Both the position numbers and the translations under genes were made by a program. The notes under the pieces were generated by a model. The model made no database searches. It saw nothing but the letters and a program-made list of their open reading frames with translations, and was not told the DNA's origin. This document shows positions 12,778 to 16,633 of a stretch of 16,633 bases of DNA, one piece after another; position 1 is the first letter of the stretch, and each line of letters opens with the position of its first letter. The stretch comes from Verrucomicrobiaceae bacterium (GTDB lineage: Bacteria > Verrucomicrobiota > Verrucomicrobiia > Verrucomicrobiales > Verrucomicrobiaceae): assembly GCA_021151605.1 (NCBI GenBank), contig JAGKWZ010000130.1:1-16633 (forward strand), in the 5' to 3' direction.

Positions 12778-14025
12778 GTGATTAAACGATCAGTTCCCAA
12801 CCTCATGACCGACTCCGCCCCCAACCCTGCCCGCACCGCCTGGATGGTCGTCGCGCTGCTGTTCCCCGTCGCGCTGCTGAACTACCTGGACCGGCAGATG
12901 CTGGCCACGATGCAGAAGTCCATGGTGGAGGACATTCCCAGCATCACGAACCAGGAAGCCTGGGGAGACGTGCTCGCTGCCTTCAAGTGGACCTACGCCT
13001 TCCTCAGCCCCATCGGCGGCTTCATTGCGGATCGTTTCAGCCGGCGTCGTGTCATCGGGTTCAGCCTGCTCGCATGGTCCCTTGTGACCTATCTCACCAG
13101 CTATGTCACCACCATGGATCAGCTCGTCTGGGCGCGTGCCGCCATGGGCATCAGCGAGGCCTTTTACATTCCCGCAGCGCTTGCCTTGATCACCGACTTC
13201 CACACCACAGGTACTCGTTCCATCGCCGTCGGCGTGCATCAGACCGGCATCTACCTCGGGCAAATGCTTGGCGGACTCGCAGGTTATGTGGCAGACGCGC
13301 CGGGCTACGGCTGGCAGTGGATGTTCAGCACCTGCGGCATGGTCGGGGTGATCTATGCGCTGCCACTCCTGGCTGCTTTAAAAAACGCCCCCCATCGTGC
13401 CGATGCGGTGCCTTCAGCGTCTCCCGCTGCCAGCCTTCGTGAACTCCTCTTCAATCGGAACTTCCTTCTCCTCGTCGCCTACTTCACCCTGCCTGCCATT
13501 GCTGGGTGGGTGATTCGAGACTGGGGTCCGAAGATCCTGCGGGATCAATTCGCCTTGGAGCAAGGCCGAGCCGGAATGATCGCCGTCTTCACCGTGCAGA
13601 TCGCCTCACTCGTCGGTGCCCTTCTCGGCGGTTTGCTGGCGGATCGACTCATGCGCCGATCACTGCGCGGACGCATCTTTGCCAGTGCCCTTGGTATGGT
13701 GCTCTTCCTCCCGGCGCTCTTTGGTGTCGGTCATGCGCCCACCATCACACTTGCCATCGTCGCGCTCGCTGTGTTCGGCCTTGGCTGGGGCTTCTTTGAT
13801 TGCAACAACATGCCCATCCTCAGCCAGATCACGCGCCCCGAAGTCCGCGCCACGGGCTACGGCATCATGAACCTAGTCAGCATGACCTTCGGCGGCCTCG
13901 GCGACAAAGGCTACGGTGCCCTCCGTGATCGTGGCGTGCCCATCGACTACATCTTCGGCGTCTTCGCCGGCATCGCGTTGCTTTCCATCATCGTCGTCCT
14001 GCTCATTCGCCCAAGGGAGAATTGA
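12778..14025 (+). CDS. MFS transporter, hexuronate/anion-cation-symporter-like
   Basis: The protein has 415 residues and 12 predicted membrane helices. Helix 1 ends in LLNYLDRQMLATM (about 34-46), the 'NYxDR' pattern of the anion:cation symporter branch of the superfamily (hexuronate, glucarate, sialic acid carriers). Motif A between helices 2 and 3 is GGFIADRFSRRRVIG, repeated in the second half as GGLLADRLMRR. A loop of about 30 residues with LLFNRNFLLL marks the centre. The substrate is probably a small organic acid or sugar acid, by family only. The GTG at 12778 has a GGGAGG four bases upstream, which is tight; the ATG at 12805 (MTDSAPNPAR) is the alternative start. It may be co-transcribed with the M50-like gene and converges on the broken DUF1501 gene seven bases away. 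Confidence 0.85.
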   Translation: MIKRSVPNLMTDSAPNPARTAWMVVALLFPVALLNYLDRQMLATMQKSMVEDIPSITNQEAWGDVLAAFKWTYAFLSPIGGFIADRFSRRRVIGFSLLAWSLVTYLTSYVTTMDQLVWARAAMGISEAFYIPAALALITDFHTTGTRSIAVGVHQTGIYLGQMLGGLAGYVADAPGYGWQWMFSTCGMVGVIYALPLLAALKNAPHRADAVPSASPAASLRELLFNRNFLLLVAYFTLPAIAGWVIRDWGPKILRDQFALEQGRAGMIAVFTVQIASLVGALLGGLLADRLMRRSLRGRIFASALGMVLFLPALFGVGHAPTITLAIVALAVFGLGWGFFDCNNMPILSQITRPEVRATGYGIMNLVSMTFGGLGDKGYGALRDRGVPIDYIFGVFAGIALLSIIVVLLIRPREN

Positions 14026-14032
14026 AATCCAC

Positions 14033-15171
14033 TCACCCCACCGGCATCAGCTCGGGGATCGGATCTCCGAATGGCAGGATAGGCATTGGGCGACCTTGGA
14101 AGTCATCGAAGCTGTCGTTGTAGTTGATGCCGAGGTGCTGATACACCGTCGCCCAGAGGTCATTCGGGCTCATGGGGCGTTCGATGGGATACTCGCCGCG
14201 AGGGTTCGTGGCGCCGATGACCTGCCCGGTGGCCATGCCGCCGCCGAAGACGATGTTTGACATCGACTGCGGCCAGTGATCGCGCCCCGGCTGGGTCACA
14301 CCAGTCTGCGTGCCGATCTGCGTGTTGATCTTTGGTGTGCGGCCAAACTCACCTGTGACCACCACGAGCACATCCTTCTCTAGACCCCGGGAATAAATGT
14401 CCTCAATCAGCGCAGACACCGCCTGATCATAGACAGGCATGCGCCAGCGGCAGTCGGCGAACATGTCGCAATTCACCGCGTGGCTGTCCCAGTTGTAGGT
14501 GCAGTTTTTCGGGATCGTTTTGCTCGGGAAAGGATTCTCCCAGACCATCGTCACAAAGCGGCAGCCCGCCTCCACCAGACGACGCGCCAGAATGCCGCGC
14601 TGCCCGTAGGCCGACCAGCCGTAGCGCTCGCGCAGCTTTGTCCGCTGCGTCCGCGATCCACGCCCGCCACGCATACCGGCATCGGTTGATCGGCTCGTTG
14701 CAGCTTCCGTTTGATGATCGACTGCACACTCGGGGCATCATTCACAAAGCCCACTGGCAGCGCTGGATTCCGCCCCGTCATGAAGCGCTTGTGCCCGCCG
14801 CCGTGGTCGGAGAACTCATGATGGATGCTACGGATGATGTTAAATTTGTCCGTCAGCTTCGCCTGCTGCGGGAAAAGCTCACAGATCTGCGTGCCCGGCA
14901 CCTTCGTGCGGATCGGATTTAGCACGCCTCGATACTCCACCGGCGCGTTTGGCTTCATGTCATAACTTTCGAGCTGCGACATCCCGCCAGGCAGCCAGAC
15001 AAAGATCACCGACTTCTCCTTCAGCTTCCGCCCGCTGTTTTTGGCGATGCTTTCCGCCCTGAGAAAGTCGCTCATGCCCAGCCCCAGCGTGCTCAGCGAG
15101 CCGATCTCCAGAAAGCTCCGCCGTGAAAGCGGGCCGCGGCAGCGATGAGATGGGGCAGGGGAGTCGGGCAT
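14033..15171 (-). pseudogene. DUF1501 (sulfatase-like, Tat-signal) gene, frameshifted with central deletion
   Basis: Two ORFs in different frames together cover a DUF1501 protein. The first (from the ATG at 15171) has a Tat-type signal, SRRSFLEIGSLSTLGLG (residues 16-32), the core VIFVWLPGGMSQLESYDMKP and HHEFSDHGGGHKRFMTG, and homology up to about MPVCVAG near 14665. The second resumes at KLRERYG (near 14635) and continues ARRLVEAGCRFVTMVW, then VVVTGEFGRTPKIN, RDHWPQSMSNIVFGGG and DLWATVYQHLGI to the stop at 14035-14033. In intact relatives roughly 80-100 residues separate 'MPxYVA' from 'LRxRYG'; here there are about 10. So the lesion is a deletion of about 300 bases that also changes frame, not a single-base error. 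The span is 1139 bases and not a multiple of three. Intact members are exported, often next to PVC dehydrogenase-like genes, with no proven reaction. An assembly error is the main alternative. Confidence 0.8.
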
Positions 15172-15204
15172 GGTGGAGGAAAAGAGTGCCAGTGCTACGC
15201 AGAG

Positions 15205-15225
15205 TTCAGAAAGCCTTTTTCTGAA
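15205..15225. repeat. Inverted repeat upstream of the DUF1501 gene
   Basis: Perfect 8-bp arms TTCAGAAA/TTTCTGAA with a five-base loop lie in the 157-base gap between the cupin stop and the DUF1501 start. There is no T-run after the stem in the minus direction. It could be an operator for the DUF1501 gene or a weak terminator for the cupin. Confidence 0.4.
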
Positions 15226-15328
15226 AACCTCCGCCTCCTCGCTGACTCGAACCATGGGGCGAAGCCAGTGGATAGGCAGTGTTTCTGGAGGCCTGATTCA
15301 CGCCTCTGTAGCGGGGGGTAATGCGGTG

Positions 15329-15787
15329 CTAGGCTTGCACGTAGTGAATCCCGTGTTCCGCGCTGATCTCGATGATGCGCGGCATGTCGGGTCCACCGGG
15401 GGCGTTAAAGGCCTCAGCGATCCGCTCGAAAAACACCTCAAAACCCGAAGGCGCGGCATGAACGATCATGCGCAGCGGCGTCTCGCCACAATTGCGATAA
15501 GTATGACGTGAACCGCGTGGCAGGTAGGCGGCAGTCCCGGCTGGCACCTCCGCCCACACCCCGTCCTGCCAGAATTCGACCCGGCCTTCCAGGATGTAAA
15601 ACCACTCATCCTCCCTTGTGTGCCAGTGCGGTGGCGGACCTCCCCCCGGTGGGGTGACGACCTGCACCATGGTAAAGGCACCCCCAGTCTGCTCCCCGCT
15701 CAGCAGCACCGTCACCTCATCTCCGAGGGCGCTAAAGACCTTGGCATCTGCGGGCAGGGTGATGGCATTGGGCGGAGTAGGGATCAT
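15329..15787 (-). CDS. Single-domain cupin protein
   Basis: The protein has 152 residues and no signal peptide. Cupin motif 1 is complete: GGPPPHWHTREDEWFYILEG, with the HxH, E and G at the expected spacing. Motif 2 is also complete: GTAAYLPRGSRHTYRNCG, with PxG, H and N. All four metal ligands (two His, Glu, His) are therefore present. The layout resembles quercetin 2,3-dioxygenase-like small cupins, which bind Fe, Mn or Ni, but the reaction cannot be deduced. The C-terminal third (GFEVFFERIAEAFNAPGG) is a helix that packs on the barrel in this family. The ATG at 15787 is the only suitable start; no ribosome binding site is seen. The gene is monocistronic or loosely linked to the DUF1501 gene 157 bases downstream. 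Confidence 0.9.
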   Translation of the reverse strand: MIPTPPNAITLPADAKVFSALGDEVTVLLSGEQTGGAFTMVQVVTPPGGGPPPHWHTREDEWFYILEGRVEFWQDGVWAEVPAGTAAYLPRGSRHTYRNCGETPLRMIVHAAPSGFEVFFERIAEAFNAPGGPDMPRIIEISAEHGIHYVQA

Positions 15788-15992
15788 GCTGGCAAAATGA
15801 AGTCGGATTTCCTTTTTGCCAAGCCTCCACTACACCAGCCAAGGGTGCAAATGCACATCACCCGCCGGGTAACTCCAACCCAAAAGGATCACCGCAATGC
15901 ACATGGCCAGAGATGTATTTCAAACCACCGGGCCCAAACAAGCAGGCACTTGCTTGCGTGCCGTCTCTGGCTGCCGCGGCCAGGAATTGGCC
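15788..15992. other. Largest intergenic gap (205 bases), no gene recognised
   Basis: This is the control region between the two unknown minus-strand genes and the cupin. The only structure I see is a 6-bp hairpin CAAGCA/TGCTTG (15939-15956, six-base loop), weak as a terminator for the upstream pair because only three T follow it on the minus strand. No convincing -35/-10 pair was found for the cupin. Confidence 0.4.
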
Positions 15993-16220
15993 TCAGCCAA
16001 GTTGCACCAGTCGGATCACTTTACCCACCACCTGGGCAGCCAGACGGAGGAGCTTCACGCCGGGGTAACTATGCAGCTTTGCCACGATCACCGGACGCAG
16101 ATGCTCGCGAAAACGATCCTTCACACCTTCCGCATGAAACTCTGAACCGCGGGCCATCAGAGTGGCCGCGCTTTCGGCGTCCAGAATGACCTCCACTGTT
16201 CTGGTGGGCCCGGCACTCAT
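15993..16220 (-). CDS. Small protein of unknown function, overlapping the gene before it
   Basis: From the ATG at 16220 the product is 75 residues, reading SAGPTRTVEVILDAESAATL near the start and RPVIVAKLHSYPGVKLLRL and AAQVVGKVIRLVQLG at the end, with an amphipathic, basic C-terminus. The ATG overlaps the stop of the preceding gene as ATGA, the same coupling seen twice in the secretin operon. An alternative ATG at 16247 (MANRN, 84 residues) lies directly after the C8 tract and has an AAAAGG about nine bases upstream. The frame is open still further upstream to 16298, so a frameshift in the C8 tract would fuse it to the preceding protein. A plus-strand ORF covers the same bases, but it is Cys/His-rich and shadow-like. 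I do not recognise the family. Confidence 0.5.
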   Translation of the reverse strand: MSAGPTRTVEVILDAESAATLMARGSEFHAEGVKDRFREHLRPVIVAKLHSYPGVKLLRLAAQVVGKVIRLVQLG

Positions 16221-16633
16221 GTGGCCAGCAGCATTCCGGTTCGCCATTGGGGGGGGCCTTTTTCCTTCGGTGTTTGCAGACTTCGGAAGAGATCCCAAAC
16301 CGCACGAAGCACCCGCCAGGCCAGGCGGACTGCTTGGAAACCGGCCACGGGCGGCGTGAAGGCGCTCGCGATCTCCAGCACTTTTAACCCCAGCCTGAAA
16401 ACCACATCGAGCGCGCGATTCTCCTCCCGGATTCGCATGAAGTGGGCCTCCACGTCCTGGGCCTGGACCTCGGCGCTGCCCAGGGTCACTGCATCCTGAT
16501 CAAAGGAGAACTTGGTCAGCACCCAGCGCGTTTCTGTGGACGTGTAAACAAAGGGCGTGCCCGTGAGCATTCGGATCACTCGCCGAGCTGCCAACTTGGC
16601 CGTGTTCAGGGCTGTGCGGAAGGTCCGCCTTAG
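16217..16633 (-). CDS. Protein of unknown function, 5' end beyond right edge
   Basis: 138 codons are visible; the frame is open to the window edge and the start lies outside, or at the in-frame TTG at 16594. The sequence is basic and amphipathic: RTFRTALNTAKLAARRVIRM, then VYTSTETRWVLTKFSFDQDA, EAHFMRIREENRALDVVFRL, SAFTPPVAGFQAVRLAWRVL and AVWDLFRSLQ, ending in KEKGPPQWRTGMLLAT. No transmembrane helix or known motif is obvious, though the last third may be membrane-associated. A run of eight C on the coding strand (16256-16249) lies ten codons before the stop. The following gene overlaps its stop by ATGA, so they form one transcription unit. Function unknown. Confidence 0.55.
   Translation of the reverse strand, partial: LRRTFRTALNTAKLAARRVIRMLTGTPFVYTSTETRWVLTKFSFDQDAVTLGSAEVQAQDVEAHFMRIREENRALDVVFRLGLKVLEIASAFTPPVAGFQAVRLAWRVLRAVWDLFRSLQTPKEKGPPQWRTGMLLAT
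16249..16256 (-). repeat. C8 homopolymer within overlapping reading frames
   Basis: Eight consecutive C (coding strand) lie near the 3' end of the partial gene, read as GGC CCC CCC CAA. In the -1 frame the same bases read AGG CCC CCC CCA ATG and continue into the next gene. The tract also forms the spacer between an AAAAGG and the alternative ATG at 16247. Confidence 0.7.

Noticed and set aside
14427..14741. Third-frame ORF across the DUF1501 junction, as a way to bridge the break
   Set aside because: Its translation around 14640-14680 shows no DUF1501 family motif, so it does not restore the missing central block.
15897..16145. Plus-strand ORF of 82 codons at the right end
   Set aside because: Cys/His-rich without any paired zinc motif; the minus frame has ATGA coupling to its neighbour. 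Not fully excluded.
15620..16189. Plus-strand ORF of 189 codons covering the cupin 5' end and the following gap
   Set aside because: It overlaps the clear cupin gene, has no motif, and is Pro/Arg/His-rich as expected for a shadow frame.
1..16633. Defence island, prophage, insertion sequence or CRISPR array
   Set aside because: No transposase, integrase, Cas, toxin-antitoxin or restriction motifs and no regularly spaced repeats were seen on either strand.

Overview
This window looks like chromosomal DNA of a Verrucomicrobiota bacterium, probably from the Prosthecobacter/Verrucomicrobium side of the phylum. This is inferred from gene content: a PVC-type membrane-bound dehydrogenase at the left edge, a Tat-signal DUF1501 protein, lineage-typical hypothetical proteins, GC-rich coding DNA, and many starts without a Shine-Dalgarno sequence. 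I saw no phage module, insertion sequence, CRISPR array or rRNA. No gene-free stretch exceeds about 205 bases.

Left part (1-5150). The 5' end of the PVC dehydrogenase gene (minus) diverges from a Nudix-fold gene (plus). The Nudix gene converges, across a perfect hairpin, on a two-gene minus-strand unit. That unit holds a single-pass membrane protein of unknown function and then a PHP-family (histidinol-phosphatase-like) phosphoesterase carrying a roughly 195-residue Lys/Pro/Ala tail. Just upstream, on the same strand, lies tRNA-Thr(CGT) with a good promoter. On the plus strand follow a 65-residue conserved-looking protein and a sugar phosphate isomerase/epimerase-type TIM barrel.

Centre (5154-10368, minus). 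A compact four-gene operon encodes the envelope-spanning part of a type II secretion / type IV pilus-like machine. In order these are a GspL-like (PilM+PilN-like) assembly protein, a GspM/PilO-like protein, a PilP/GspC-like secreted linker protein and a GspD-type secretin. The first three genes are joined by ATGA stop/start overlaps. No ATPase, platform protein or pseudopilin gene is in the window, so they must lie elsewhere. A palindrome sits in the divergent control region upstream.

Right part (10499-16633). Two MFS transporters flank an M50-like integral-membrane zinc metalloprotease candidate on the plus strand. On the minus strand is a DUF1501 gene that appears broken: the two halves are in different frames and a central block of the family is missing. 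It is followed by a well-formed single-domain cupin. At the right edge are two co-oriented, overlapping genes of unknown function, one with a run of eight C in its coding strand where slippage would fuse the two frames.

The strongest items for follow-up are the C8 frameshift/fusion arrangement, the broken DUF1501 gene, the tailed PHP enzyme downstream of a tRNA, and the compact secretin operon. None of these amounts to a clearly new multi-gene system.
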